A DNA stretch of 64,000 nt from Nocardiopsis sp. FIRDI 009 (GTDB lineage: Bacteria; Actinomycetota; Actinomycetes; Streptosporangiales; Streptosporangiaceae), in the NCBI RefSeq assembly GCF_003386285.1, contig NZ_QPNC01000013.1:62001-126000 (forward strand), in the 5' to 3' direction. A program made the position numbers and the translations under genes. This document shows positions 9,092-18,312 of the stretch, one piece after another. The notes beneath the pieces were generated by a model, which saw nothing but the letters and a program-made list of their open reading frames with translations, was not told the DNA's origin and did not search any database. Each line of letters starts with the position of its first letter. Position 1 is the stretch's first letter.

Positions 9092-9805
9092 TCACCCCCT
9101 GCGGGTGTGGACCGACAGGCGCGCCTCGGCCGCCGCCAGCAGCATGTTCAGCGCCGTCGGGTAGGCGCTGGCCCGCATCGTGGCGGCCAGCAGCGGGACG
9201 GTCGCGGCGATGTTCGGGTGCGTCTCCTCCGGCAGGTCGGCGTACGTCGTGTTCCACACCCGCTCCTCCGCCTCGTGGGCGGACCGGGGCAGCGCCGCGT
9301 TCGCGGCGTCCAGGGCGGCGAAACCCAGGGCCTGGTCGACGAACGCGTGGTAGATCCGCACCGCCTCCGCGTCGGGGAACCCCGCCCCGCGCAGCAGCCC
9401 GAGCCCCGCCTCCACCGCCCGGATCTCGTGCGCGCGCCCGGTCACCCGGCAGGCGCTCAGCACGGTCGCCTGCGGGTGTGCCAGGGCGCTCTCGTGCAGC
9501 CGCAGCCCCAGGTCACGCAGGTCGGCACGCCAGTGGCCGCTGGGCCGCCAGTCCCGCAGACCGCGGCCGATCAGCTCGTCGGCCACGGCCAGCAGCAGGT
9601 CGTCGGCGTTGCGGAAGTAGCGGTACAGGCTGCTGGGGTCCGCGCCCAGGGCGACGCCCAGGCGCCGCACGGTCAGGGCGTCGGCGCCGTGCTCGCTGAC
9701 CAGGCGCAGGGCGGTCCGGACGATCAGCTCCTCCGACAGGACGACCCCCTGCTTCGTGGGCCGCCTCCGCCGCCGCGCCCCGGGCGGTACCACGCGGTCA
9801 CTCAT
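9092..9805 (-). CDS. TetR family transcriptional regulator
   Basis: This 237-residue protein has an N-terminal TetR DNA-binding domain at about residues 22-70 (helix-turn-helix LTVRRLGVALGADPSSLYRYF) and an alpha-helical ligand domain of the TetR C-terminal type containing HEIRAVEAGLGLLRGAGF. The ATG at 9805 follows GGAGGGG. It diverges from the APC permease gene across 131 bases, the usual arrangement for a repressor of an adjacent transport or catabolic operon. The permease and amidohydrolase are therefore its likely targets. I found no clean palindrome in the intergenic region, so the operator is not identified. Confidence 0.9.
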   Translation of the reverse strand: MSDRVVPPGARRRRRPTKQGVVLSEELIVRTALRLVSEHGADALTVRRLGVALGADPSSLYRYFRNADDLLLAVADELIGRGLRDWRPSGHWRADLRDLGLRLHESALAHPQATVLSACRVTGRAHEIRAVEAGLGLLRGAGFPDAEAVRIYHAFVDQALGFAALDAANAALPRSAHEAEERVWNTTYADLPEETHPNIAATVPLLAATMRASAYPTALNMLLAAAEARLSVHTRRG

Positions 9806-9936
9806 CGGCCCCTCCGCACGTCATCGCCTCGGTGTCCCGCGAGGGAAGCTTATGACAACACCATTGACCTGTGAAGAGGGCGCCGTGTTGCATGTCCGTT
9901 CACCGGACCGACATCCCCCAGCGAACGGAGCCGACC

Positions 9937-11445
9937 ATGGCCGCCACCCCACCGCCCACCTCCGCGGTCCCCCCGCCCGCCGCGCCCCTGCGCAGGTCCA
10001 TCGGCGTCCTGGACGGTGTCGCGATCGCGGCCTCCAGCACGGCGGCCACCACGAGCATCGGCATCGGGCTGACCGCGATGGCCGTGGTGGTCGGTCCGCA
10101 CCTGCCCGCGATCCTGCTGCTGGGCTTCCTGCCCATCCTCTGCATCGCCGGGGCCTACACCCAGCTCAACAAAGTCGAACCGAACGCGGGCAACACCTAC
10201 GTGTGGGTCGGCCGCTCCCTCAACCCCTGGCTGGGGTTCCTCTCGGGCTGGACGATGATCGTCGCCACCGTGGCCTTCCTGGCCTACACCACGGCCGTGA
10301 CCGGCTCCGCGATCCTCCAGACGGTCCTCATGGCGGGCGTGGACCGGATCGGGGGGCTGGCCCTGGATCCGGGGTCGACGGCGCAGTCCGTCATGGCGGG
10401 CGTCGTCGTCCTCGTCGGCGTCACGCTGACCGCGGTCACCGGCCTGCGGGCGGCGGCCCGGCTCCAGGGCGCGCTGCTGGTCTTCGAGTACGCGGTCCTG
10501 CTCGGGTTCCTCGGCTACGGGATCGCCGTCGGCGCCAACCCGTTCACGTTCGACTGGTTCAACCCGTTCGCCCTCCCCTCCGTCGAGGTGTTGGCGCAGG
10601 GTCTGCTGCTGTCGGTGTTCTGCTACTGGGGGTTCGAGGCGGCGTTCAGCGTCAGCGAGGAGGTCCGCGACCCGAGTGACGCCTCGCGGGCCGGACTGCT
10701 CACGCTGTTCTCCACGCTCGCCCTGTTCCTGTTCGGTTCCGTGGCCTTCCAGCGCGTGCTGTCCTCCGAGGAGCTCACCGCGACCGGCCCCGAGGGGCTC
10801 GCCGTCTTCGCCGGTCACCTGGCCGGCCAGCCGCTGGCGGCGCTGCCCCTGGTGGCGCTGATGTTCTCCGCCGTCGCCTCGCTCCAGTCCGGCGTGATCC
10901 CCACCGCCCGCGGCATGTTCGCGATGAGCCGGGACCGCACGCTGGGCCCGCTGTGGTCGCGAGTCAGCCCGCGCTTCGGGACCCCGGCCGCGGGGACCCT
11001 GACGCTGGGCGCCGTCGCGGCGGGGGTCGCCGTCCTGTCCCTGGTCATCCCCCGGCTCGCCGACGTGATCATGGCGACGGTCAACTCGATCGGGATCCTC
11101 GTCGCGCTGGTCTACGTGCTGACCGCGATCGCGGCCGCGGCGCGGTTCCGCGGCCTGGTGCGCGGGTCGCCGCGGGCCGGTCTGCGCGCGGTGGTCCTGC
11201 CGCTGGTGGGGGCGTCGGTCGTCCTCGGGATCACCGGCTACCTGTGCTGGTCCTTCGCCACCTCCACGGACCACTTCGCGGTCGATCCGGACAACGGCTG
11301 GTTCCTGCTGTCGGTCCCGGTCGCGATGGTCGCGACCGGTCTGGCGACCGCCGCCTGGGCCCGCTACGCGCGCCGCTCCCCCTACTTCCTCCGCGCCTCG
11401 ACGCCCGCCGCGTCGGACGAGGCCCACCCGGCCCTCTCCCGCTGA
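9937..11445 (+). CDS. APC family amino acid permease
   Basis: This 502-residue transporter has about twelve predicted transmembrane helices. The N-terminal signature GVLDGVAIAASSTAATTSIG and the helix 3 region PNAGNTYVWVGRSLNPWLGF fit the APC amino acid/polyamine permease superfamily. It would import an amino acid or related amine at the plasma membrane. I chose ATG 9937 because CGGAG lies six bases upstream; the open frame extends back to 9871 without a better site. The amidohydrolase begins 25 bases after its stop, so the pair probably imports and hydrolyses one substrate. Substrate unknown. Confidence 0.88.
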   Translation: MAATPPPTSAVPPPAAPLRRSIGVLDGVAIAASSTAATTSIGIGLTAMAVVVGPHLPAILLLGFLPILCIAGAYTQLNKVEPNAGNTYVWVGRSLNPWLGFLSGWTMIVATVAFLAYTTAVTGSAILQTVLMAGVDRIGGLALDPGSTAQSVMAGVVVLVGVTLTAVTGLRAAARLQGALLVFEYAVLLGFLGYGIAVGANPFTFDWFNPFALPSVEVLAQGLLLSVFCYWGFEAAFSVSEEVRDPSDASRAGLLTLFSTLALFLFGSVAFQRVLSSEELTATGPEGLAVFAGHLAGQPLAALPLVALMFSAVASLQSGVIPTARGMFAMSRDRTLGPLWSRVSPRFGTPAAGTLTLGAVAAGVAVLSLVIPRLADVIMATVNSIGILVALVYVLTAIAAAARFRGLVRGSPRAGLRAVVLPLVGASVVLGITGYLCWSFATSTDHFAVDPDNGWFLLSVPVAMVATGLATAAWARYARRSPYFLRASTPAASDEAHPALSR

Positions 11446-11469
11446 CCGCTACCCGAAGGGAACACCGCC

Positions 11470-13116
11470 ATGAACTCCCACCACGCCGACCTCGTGTTCA
11501 CCAACGGCCCCGTGCTGACGTCCGACGGTCCGCCGAACGGCGCGGGCGGCGTCGCCGTGACCGCGGGCCGGATCACCGCCGTCGGCGCCGCGGAGGCGGA
11601 CGAGCTGGTCGGCCCCTCGACGACGGTGGTCGACCTCGACGGCCGACTCCTGCTGCCCGGTTTCCAGGACGCGCACGTGCACCCCGTCGCGGCCGGGCTG
11701 GAGATGGGCCGGTGCGACCTGACCGGGGCGGAGACCGGGGAGGAGACCCTGACCGCCGTGGCCGCCTACGCCGCCGCGCACCCCGGCCGCGAATGGATCA
11801 CCGGGGGCGGATGGTCGATGGAGTCCTTCGAGGGCGGCGCGCCGCACCGGTCGGACCTGGACGCCCTGGTCCCGGACCGGCCGGTCTACCTGCCCAACTG
11901 CGACCACCACGGGGCCTGGGTCAACAGCAGGGCGCTGGAACTGGCGGGCATCACCCGCCACACCCCGGACCCCGATGACGGCCGGATCGAGCGCGGCCCC
12001 GACGGCGAGCCGACGGGTCTCCTCCAGGAGGGGGCGATGGGTCTGGTCAGCCGGTTGATGCCCGAGCCCGCCCCGGCCGAGCTGCGCGCCGCGCTGCTAC
12101 GGGCGCAGGGGCACCTGCACTCCCTGGGGATCACCGCCTGGCAGGACGCCCTGGTCGGGTCCCTCGGCGGTATCCCCGACCCGTCGGCGACCTACGTGGA
12201 ACTGGCGCGGGAGGGGGCGCTCACCGCACGGGTCGTGGGCGCGCTGTGGTGGGACCGGGGGCGCGGGGCCGAGCAGATCCCCGAACTCGTCGAGCGGCGC
12301 GCCGCCCTGGCCCGCGGGCGGTTCCGCGCGGACGCGGTGAAGCTCATGCTCGACGGGATCGCGGAGACGGGGACCGCCGCGATGCTCGACCCGTACCTGG
12401 ACGGCTGCGGGTGCGCCACGGCCAACCGGGGCACGAGCTTCATCGACCCCCGGCTGCTGCCCGACCACGTCGCCGAACTGGACCGGCTCGGTTTCCAGAC
12501 GCACTTCCACGCCCTCGGGGACCGTGCCGTGCGCGACGCACTGGACGCCGTCGAGGCGGCGAGGAGGGCCAACGGGCCGTCGGTCAACCGTCCGCACCTG
12601 GCGCACCTGCAGGTCGTCCACCCCGACGACGTGCCGCGGTTCGCCGCCCTGGACGCGACGGCCAACATCCAGCCGCTGTGGGCGGCGCACGAGCCGCAGA
12701 TGGACGAGCTGACCATCCCCTTCCTGGGCCCCGAGCGAGCCGCGTGGCAGTACCCGTTCGGGTCGCTGCATCGGTCCGGGGCCCGGTTGGCGGCGGGCAG
12801 CGACTGGCCGGTGAGCAGCGCCGACCCCCTGGCCGGGATCCACGTGGCGGTCAACCGGGTCTCGCCGGGGGAGTCGGGGCCGGTCTTCCTGCCCCGGCAG
12901 CGGCTGGATCTGGCGACGGCGGTCCGCGCCTACACGGCGGGATCCGCCCACGTCAACCGCTTGGACGACACCGGAACCATCCGTCCGGGCGCGCTGGCGG
13001 ACCTGGTGGTGCTCGACCGGGACCCGTTCGCCGGTCCGGCCGAGGCGATCCACGAGACCCGGGTGGTGCGGACGTACGTGGGGGGTGAACTCGTGTACGC
13101 GGCGTCCGGCGCGTGA
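11470..13116 (+). CDS. YtcJ-like amidohydrolase (amidohydrolase_3)
   Basis: This 548-residue metal-dependent hydrolase has the HxH metal motif in GFQDAHVHP near residue 60, further His ligands in FQTHFHALGDRAV and RPHLAHLQVVHP, and the catalytic Asp in AAGSDWPVS near residue 440. The C-terminal part, PGALADLVVLDRDPF, closes the small beta-sandwich domain. The length is normal for the exoenzyme-regulatory AepA/YtcJ group, whose members cleave C-N bonds in amides or N-acyl compounds. A GAAGGGAA ribosome site precedes the ATG. It is coupled to the APC permease upstream, which may deliver its substrate. The exact reaction is unknown. Confidence 0.88.
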   Translation: MNSHHADLVFTNGPVLTSDGPPNGAGGVAVTAGRITAVGAAEADELVGPSTTVVDLDGRLLLPGFQDAHVHPVAAGLEMGRCDLTGAETGEETLTAVAAYAAAHPGREWITGGGWSMESFEGGAPHRSDLDALVPDRPVYLPNCDHHGAWVNSRALELAGITRHTPDPDDGRIERGPDGEPTGLLQEGAMGLVSRLMPEPAPAELRAALLRAQGHLHSLGITAWQDALVGSLGGIPDPSATYVELAREGALTARVVGALWWDRGRGAEQIPELVERRAALARGRFRADAVKLMLDGIAETGTAAMLDPYLDGCGCATANRGTSFIDPRLLPDHVAELDRLGFQTHFHALGDRAVRDALDAVEAARRANGPSVNRPHLAHLQVVHPDDVPRFAALDATANIQPLWAAHEPQMDELTIPFLGPERAAWQYPFGSLHRSGARLAAGSDWPVSSADPLAGIHVAVNRVSPGESGPVFLPRQRLDLATAVRAYTAGSAHVNRLDDTGTIRPGALADLVVLDRDPFAGPAEAIHETRVVRTYVGGELVYAASGA

Positions 13117-13121
13117 GGACC

Positions 13122-13164
13122 GGCGGGGGCGCTCCCACGGGACGGGGACGGGGGCGCCCCCGCC
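13122..13164. terminator. Hairpin after the amidohydrolase gene
   Basis: GGCGGGGGCGC (13122-13132) pairs with GCGCCCCCGCC (13154-13164) across a 21-base loop. It lies six bases after the amidohydrolase stop and before the end of the convergent PaaX gene. No T-run follows, as is common for actinomycete terminators. Confidence 0.45.
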
Positions 13165-13216
13165 TCATCGACACCTCGACCGGTCCGTGGGCCGGTGTCC
13201 CACACGGCCGTGCCGC

Positions 13217-14068
13217 TCAGTCGGTGGGCGGCATGGGGACGGTGTCGAGGATCCGTTCGGCCTCGGCCCGCGCGGGCACGGCGTAGGTCCCGTGCAGTTC
13301 GTGCACCAGTTTCTGGGCGCGGACGGCGGGCCAGTCGTCGGGCAGGTGGGCGAGCGGGATGCGTGGGTCGCGGCGGATGGTCTGGAGCCAGTCGGTCAGC
13401 AGCAGCAGCAGCCGGGCCAGATCGTCGGGCGCCTCGGGCACGGGGGTGGCGGTGTCCCACCGTTCCAGGAAACGCCGGTAGCGGGCGGCCAGGTCGTCCA
13501 GGTCGAAGGCGTCGGCGATGATCCGGCCCACCTCGGTGGGGGCGGCGGGCCGGGCGTGGAACACGCGGACGTTGTCGTCGATCCCGAGTCCGTCGATGAC
13601 CTGGCACGCGTCGAGTCTCGACGGCGCGATCCACAGCCCGTTCTGGAGCGGGCCGAACCCCGCCCAGCTCAGGCGGGAGCGCAGGTCGTGGCGGTCGCGT
13701 TGGCGTCCCTCCGGCAGGGAGAAGGACAGCAGGGTCCAGGGCGCGTCCGCGTCCTGGTTGACCACCCCGGTCGTCCAGATCCGCCGTTCACCGTCGGCGA
13801 GGATCTCGGCGCAGCGCCGGGTGAGCCCGTAGTAGACCCGGCGGCCGTGCCGCTGCCGGTGGAAGTGGCCGCGCCGCGCCATGCGGCTGAGGGTGGAGCG
13901 GGCGGCGTGTTCGGACACGCCGACCCTGGCGAAGACGTCGATGAAGCTCCCGGAGAACACTCCGATGTCCCGGCCGAGCACGAAGTTGCCCAGGAAGCTC
14001 AGCATCAGCGACTGGGGGCGCGGTCGTATCCCGGAGCCCTCGGTCTCCGCGAACTCGTCGGTCGTCAT
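13217..14068 (-). CDS. PaaX family transcriptional repressor
   Basis: This 283-residue protein matches PaaX-type GntR-like repressors. It has an N-terminal winged helix (RPQSLMLSFLGNFVLGRD, then GVSEHAARSTLSRMARRGHF), a central domain with SWAGFGPLQNGLWIAPSR, and a C-terminal helical domain. PaaX proteins repress aromatic degradation genes and are released by CoA thioesters such as phenylacetyl-CoA. The ATG at 14068 follows GGAGGGAG. It diverges from the Cou-like operon, and a palindrome over the likely promoter lies between them, so a hydroxycinnamoyl-CoA-type inducer is plausible. In the described Rhodococcus cou and Corynebacterium phd clusters this role is filled by a MarR protein, so PaaX here would be a regulator swap. 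Confidence 0.88.
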   Translation of the reverse strand: MTTDEFAETEGSGIRPRPQSLMLSFLGNFVLGRDIGVFSGSFIDVFARVGVSEHAARSTLSRMARRGHFHRQRHGRRVYYGLTRRCAEILADGERRIWTTGVVNQDADAPWTLLSFSLPEGRQRDRHDLRSRLSWAGFGPLQNGLWIAPSRLDACQVIDGLGIDDNVRVFHARPAAPTEVGRIIADAFDLDDLAARYRRFLERWDTATPVPEAPDDLARLLLLLTDWLQTIRRDPRIPLAHLPDDWPAVRAQKLVHELHGTYAVPARAEAERILDTVPMPPTD

Positions 14069-14112
14069 GGTTCTCCCTCCGCCGTCAGCGTATCGGCGCC
14101 GCTCGACGAATA

Positions 14113-14144
14113 AAGTTGGGCAACTTCTTGACTGAGATTATAAA
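14113..14144 (+). promoter_or_regulatory. Promoter with overlapping palindrome (PaaX operator candidate)
   Basis: The perfect palindrome AAGTTGGGCAACTT occupies 14113-14126. Within it TTGGGC (14116-14121) can serve as a -35 element, followed after 17 bases by TATAAA (14139-14144). A repressor bound at the palindrome would block the -35. The site sits between the divergent paaX and SDR genes, and it is the only AT-rich stretch nearby. The assignment to PaaX is inferred from position only. Confidence 0.55.
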
Positions 14145-14245
14145 TATGCCTAAGTTCGAGGCCAGCGGCGGAGACCCGGATGACACACCCCATCCCGGTC
14201 GCCCGCCACACCCCCGCCACCACCCGCACCAACGAGGAGAACCCC

Positions 14246-15175
14246 ATGACGGACAGCATCGACCTCTCGGGCAGGACCGCCCTGGTCACCGGGGCCGGGC
14301 GCGGACTCGGCCTGGCCTACGCCCGACGGCTGGCGGCCGCGGGCGCGGCGGTCGTGGTCAACGACGCCGATCCCGACGCGGCCAAGGCCGCCGTCGACAC
14401 CATCACCGCCGAGGGCGGCACCGCCGTCGCCGAGGCCGCCGCCGTGGGACCCGCCTCGACCGCGCAGCGCCTGGTGGGCCGGGCCGTGGCGGAGTTCGGC
14501 CGCCTGGACATCCTGGTCACCAACGCCGGTGTGCTGCGCGACCGCGTGCTGTGGAAGATGACCGACGACGACTTCGACACGGTGGTCGACGTCCACCTGC
14601 GCGGCACCTTCACCTGCGCCCGCGCCGCCGTCACGCACATGCGCGAACGCGGCGGGGGCGGACGACTCGTCCTGGTCGGCTCCCCCGCCGGGCAGCGCGG
14701 CAACTTCGGGCAGACCAACTACGCCGCCGCCAAGGCCGGGATCGCCGCCATGGCCCGCACCTGGTCGATGGAGTGCGCCCGGGCCGGGATCACCGTCAAC
14801 GCCGTCATCCCGGTCGCCGCCACCGCGATGACCGAGACCGTCCCCGCCTTCGCCCCCTACGTCGAGGCCGCCCGCGAACGCGGCGAACCCCTGCCGGGGT
14901 GGCTGCGCAAGGGCGAGGGCTTCGGCACCCCCGACGACGCGGCCGGGCTCGTCGCCTTCCTCGCCTCCGACGCCGCCGCCTCCGTCACCGGCCAGTGCGT
15001 CGGGATCGGGGGCGACCGCCTCTCCCTGTGGTCGCACCCGGCCGAGCGGGTCGTCGCACTCACCGACGGCGGATGGAGCGCGGAGGACATCGCCGCCGCC
15101 TGGCCCGCCACGCTCGGCCGCACCCCCGAGAGCGTCGGCATCCCCGCCCCGGCCGTCCCGGAAGGGGACGCCTGA
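14246..15175 (+). CDS. SDR dehydrogenase, CouN-like beta-hydroxyacyl-CoA dehydrogenase
   Basis: This 309-residue short-chain dehydrogenase has the NAD(P) motif TGAGRGLG near residue 14, the NAG motif VTNAGVLRD near 90, and the catalytic Ser-Tyr-Lys set in LVGSPAGQRGNFGQTNYAAAK. The C-terminus carries an extra 45 residues ending in WPATLGRTPES, as in dehydrogenases acting on acyl-CoAs. In context it should oxidise 4-hydroxyphenyl-beta-hydroxypropanoyl-CoA to the beta-keto thioester. ATG 14246 follows GGAGAA; another ATG at 14180 is in frame but gives an odd leader. The stop overlaps the next start (TGATG). The specific substrate is inferred from the cluster. Confidence 0.82.
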   Translation: MTDSIDLSGRTALVTGAGRGLGLAYARRLAAAGAAVVVNDADPDAAKAAVDTITAEGGTAVAEAAAVGPASTAQRLVGRAVAEFGRLDILVTNAGVLRDRVLWKMTDDDFDTVVDVHLRGTFTCARAAVTHMRERGGGGRLVLVGSPAGQRGNFGQTNYAAAKAGIAAMARTWSMECARAGITVNAVIPVAATAMTETVPAFAPYVEAARERGEPLPGWLRKGEGFGTPDDAAGLVAFLASDAAASVTGQCVGIGGDRLSLWSHPAERVVALTDGGWSAEDIAAAWPATLGRTPESVGIPAPAVPEGDA

Positions 15176-16065
15176 TGGGCATCGACCTCGACACGATCAC
15201 CGCGATCGACGTCCACACCCACGCCGAGGTGTCCGCCGAGGGCCACCAGTCCCTGGACGACTCCCTGCACGATGCCTCCAGCGCCTACTTCGGGACCGAC
15301 GCCGCGCACCGCAAGCCCACCCTGCCCGAGATCGCCGCCTACTACCGCGAGCGCCGCATGGCGGCCGTCGTCTTCCCCGTGGACACCGAGTCCACCACCG
15401 GCCTGCCCGCCGTCCCCAACGAGGAAGTGGCCCGGGCCGCCGCCGAGCACTCCGACGTGCTCATCCCCTTCGCCAGCATCGACCCCGCCAAGGGTCGCCT
15501 GGGCGCGCGGCAGGCGCGCAGGCTGGTCACCGAGTACGGCGTCCGCGGCTTCAAGTTCCACCCCAGCCTCCAGGAGTTCTTCCCCAACGACCGCTCCGCC
15601 TACGTGCTGTACGAGACCCTGGAGGAACTGGGGGCCATCGCGCTCTTCCACACCGGCCAGACCGGCATCGGCGCGGGCGCCCCCGGCGGGGGCGGCATCC
15701 GTCTGAAGTACTCCAACCCCCTGCACGTGGACGACGTGGCCGCCGACTTCCCCGGGATGCCGATCATCATGGCCCACCCGTCCTTCCCCTGGCAGGACGA
15801 GGCGCTCTCGGTGGCCGTGCACAAGCCGCAGGTGTACATCGACCTGTCGGGGTGGTCGCCGAAGTACCTCCCGCCCCAGCTGGTCCGCTACGCCAACTCC
15901 CTGCTCCAGGACCGTGTGCTCTTCGGCTCCGACCACCCCGTCCTGTCCCCCGACCGCTGGCTGGCCGACTTCGAGCGCCTGGACATCAAGCCCGAGGTGC
16001 GGCCCAAGATCCTCAAGCACAACGCGGCCCGGCTCCTGGGCCTGAAGGGCGGCGGCGATGCGTGA
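15175..16065 (+). CDS. Amidohydrolase, CouO-like beta-ketoacyl-CoA hydrolase
   Basis: This 296-residue TIM-barrel hydrolase of the amidohydro_2 (ACMSD-like) group has a metal-binding HTH in AIDVHTHAEV near residue 13, a Lys/His pair in GFKFHPSLQEF, a His in ALFHTGQTG, then IMAHPSFPWQDE and the Asp in LFGSDHPVLSPDRW. Rhodococcus CouO, which cleaves 4-hydroxyphenyl-beta-ketopropanoyl-CoA in p-coumarate catabolism, belongs to this superfamily. Position between an SDR and an acyl-CoA ligase supports that role. The products would be 4-hydroxybenzoate and acetyl-CoA. Its start overlaps the SDR stop, and its end overlaps the ligase start by eight bases, so the three are translationally coupled. Confidence 0.8.
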   Translation: MGIDLDTITAIDVHTHAEVSAEGHQSLDDSLHDASSAYFGTDAAHRKPTLPEIAAYYRERRMAAVVFPVDTESTTGLPAVPNEEVARAAAEHSDVLIPFASIDPAKGRLGARQARRLVTEYGVRGFKFHPSLQEFFPNDRSAYVLYETLEELGAIALFHTGQTGIGAGAPGGGGIRLKYSNPLHVDDVAADFPGMPIIMAHPSFPWQDEALSVAVHKPQVYIDLSGWSPKYLPPQLVRYANSLLQDRVLFGSDHPVLSPDRWLADFERLDIKPEVRPKILKHNAARLLGLKGGGDA

Positions 16066-17584
16066 CGAGGGGATCGGCTCCTGGCCCGCGCGGCGGGCGC
16101 GCTCCTCACCCGAGCGCACCGCGATCGTCCACGGGGAGCGGTCGTTCACCTACGCCGAACTGCACGAACGCGTCAACCGGCTGGCGGCGGCGCTGCGGCG
16201 GCTCGGAGTACGGCGCGGCGACCGCGTCGCCTACCTGGGCGCCAACCACCCGGCCCTGCTGGAGACCCTGTTCGCGGCCGGAACGCTCGGCGCGGTGTTC
16301 GTTCCGCTCAACACCCGCCTGGCCGTCCCCGAGCTGGCGTACATGCTCGACGACTCGGGCGCCCGCGTCCTGGTGTACGGCGCCGAACGGGCCGAGGAGG
16401 CCACGGCCCTGGCGCGGCGTCCGGATCCGCGCACCCTCGTCACCGTCGGTGGGAGCGCTCCAGCCGGGCACGAGGCGTACGAGGAGCTGATCGCCTCCGC
16501 CCCCGTCGACCCCGTGGACGAACCGGTCGGCCTCGACGACACCTGCATGATCATGTACACCTCCGGCACCACCGGACGGCCCAAGGGCGCCGAGCTCACC
16601 CACGGCAACATCACCTGGAACTGCGTCAACGTCCTCATCGACGTGGACGTCACCGCCGACGAGGTCACCCTGGTCAGCGCGCCCCTGTTCCACACCGCCG
16701 CGCTCAACATGACCTGTCTGCCCACCCTGCTCAAGGGCGGACGCGTGGTCGTCGAACCCGGCTTCGACCCGGAGCGCGCCCTCGCGCTGTTCGCCACCGA
16801 GCGGATCAGCTGGATGTTCGGCGTCCCGGCCATGTTCGACGCCCTGACCGCCCACCCCGGCTGGGCCGACGCCGACCTGTCGTCGCTCCGGGTGCTGATG
16901 GCGGGCGGCGCCCCCGTCTCGGAATCCACCATCGCCGCCTACCAGGAGCGCGGGCTCACCTTCCTCCAGGGGTACGGCATGACCGAGACCGCGCCCGGGG
17001 TGCTCATGCTCGGCGCCGCCGACAGCGTCCGCAAGGCCGGGACGGCGGGGCGGCCGAGCCTGTTCACCGACGTGCGGATCGTGCGCCCGGACCTCACCGA
17101 TGCCGATCCCGGCGAACCCGGGGAGATCGTCGTGCGGGGCCCCAACGTGATGCGCGGCTACTGGGGGCGGCCCGACGACACCGCCCGCGCGCACACCGCC
17201 GACGGCTGGTTCCGCACCGGCGACGTGGCCACCGGGGACCCGGAGGGGTTCGTCACCATCGTCGACCGCGCCAAGGACATGATCATCTCGGGCGGGGAGA
17301 ACATCTACCCCGCCGAGGTCGAGAGCGTCCTGCACGACCATCCCGACGTGCTCGAATGCGCGGTCATCGGGGTGCCCGACGAACGCTGGGGCGAGGTCGG
17401 GCGCGCGGTCGTCGTCCCCCGGCCCGGGACCGCCCCTACCGAGAAGGACCTGCTCGCCCACGTCGAGGGCCGCCTGGCCCGCTACAAGATCCCCAAGTCC
17501 GTGGTGTTCACCGACGCACTCCCCCGCAACGCCACCGGCAAGCTCCGCAAGGCCGACCTGCGCCGGGACCACGGCACCCCCTGA
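16058..17584 (+). CDS. Acyl-CoA synthetase, CouL-like hydroxycinnamate CoA ligase
   Basis: This 508-residue ANL-superfamily adenylating enzyme has the P-loop MYTSGTTGRPKGAELTH near residue 165, the A5 motif FLQGYGMTETAPG near 305, the A7/A8 hinge DGWFRTGDVA followed by VDRAKDMIISGGENIYP, and the A10 catalytic Lys in PRNATGKLRKADLR. The length is typical. It would activate a carboxylic acid to its CoA thioester; in this cluster a hydroxycinnamate such as p-coumarate is likely. The ATG at 16058 overlaps the end of the hydrolase gene. The ligase class is certain, the aromatic substrate inferred. Confidence 0.88.
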   Translation: MRDEGIGSWPARRARSSPERTAIVHGERSFTYAELHERVNRLAAALRRLGVRRGDRVAYLGANHPALLETLFAAGTLGAVFVPLNTRLAVPELAYMLDDSGARVLVYGAERAEEATALARRPDPRTLVTVGGSAPAGHEAYEELIASAPVDPVDEPVGLDDTCMIMYTSGTTGRPKGAELTHGNITWNCVNVLIDVDVTADEVTLVSAPLFHTAALNMTCLPTLLKGGRVVVEPGFDPERALALFATERISWMFGVPAMFDALTAHPGWADADLSSLRVLMAGGAPVSESTIAAYQERGLTFLQGYGMTETAPGVLMLGAADSVRKAGTAGRPSLFTDVRIVRPDLTDADPGEPGEIVVRGPNVMRGYWGRPDDTARAHTADGWFRTGDVATGDPEGFVTIVDRAKDMIISGGENIYPAEVESVLHDHPDVLECAVIGVPDERWGEVGRAVVVPRPGTAPTEKDLLAHVEGRLARYKIPKSVVFTDALPRNATGKLRKADLRRDHGTP

Positions 17585-17717
17585 GCACCGCGTCCGCGTT
17601 CTCCCCCCGCGCGCGGAACCGCGTTCCCCCTCCCCGCACGCCCCTCCCGCGCGCCTGGACGGCGCGCCCGTCCACGACCCTGACGAACCCGACCACCGCA
17701 CCCGGAAGGACACACCC

Positions 17718-18176
17718 ATGCCGACCACCGTCACCGGACTCGACGAACTGCGCGCCGCCGCGGGCCGGGACCTGGGACACAGCCCCTGGCGCACCGTCGA
17801 CCAGCGGCGGATCGACACGTTCGCCGACGCCACCGACGACCACCAGTGGATCCACACCGACCCCGAGCGGGCCAAGGAGGGCCCGTTCGGCGGCGCCATC
17901 GCGCACGGCTACCTCACGCTCTCCCTCGTCATCCCGATGTTCGGGGAGGTTCTGGAGATGCAGGGGATCGACATGGCCGTCAACTACGGCCTCAACAAGG
18001 TGCGCTTCCCCTCCCCCGTCCCGGTGGACTCGCGGGTCCGGCTGACCGCCCGCCTCGCCGAGGTCACCGACGTCAGGGGAGGTGTGCAGGCCACCGTCGA
18101 CGGGGTGGTCGAGATCGAGGGCGCCGACAAGCCCGCCTGCGTCCTGCAGGCCGTCTACCGCTACTACGCCTCCTGA
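17718..18176 (+). CDS. MaoC-like enoyl-CoA hydratase
   Basis: This 152-residue hot-dog-fold protein carries the MaoC/R-hydratase signature FADATDDHQWIHTDPERAKE, with catalytic Asp and His near residues 38-43, and FGGAIAHGYLTLSL near 58-70. Such enzymes hydrate enoyl-CoAs. In this cluster it should add water to p-coumaroyl-CoA, the step assigned to CouM in Rhodococcus. The ATG lies about 12 bases after GGAAGGA. It follows the ligase by 133 bases and precedes the transporter by 136, so it is probably part of the same transcript. Confidence 0.85.
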   Translation: MPTTVTGLDELRAAAGRDLGHSPWRTVDQRRIDTFADATDDHQWIHTDPERAKEGPFGGAIAHGYLTLSLVIPMFGEVLEMQGIDMAVNYGLNKVRFPSPVPVDSRVRLTARLAEVTDVRGGVQATVDGVVEIEGADKPACVLQAVYRYYAS

Positions 18177-18312
18177 CCGTCCGGTCCGCGGGGTCGCGCG
18201 CCTCCCCGGCCCCGCGGACCGCCCGTCCGACCTCCCCCCGTTCCGAACCGGAACCCGCCCCTCCAGCCGCCGCACGGCGCCCCGGCGCCGCCCACGAGAG
18301 GACGACTCCCCC

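Noticed and set aside
9806..9936. A TetR operator between the TetR and APC permease genes
   Set aside because: The region was searched by eye for palindromes, and none of useful length was found, so no site is claimed.
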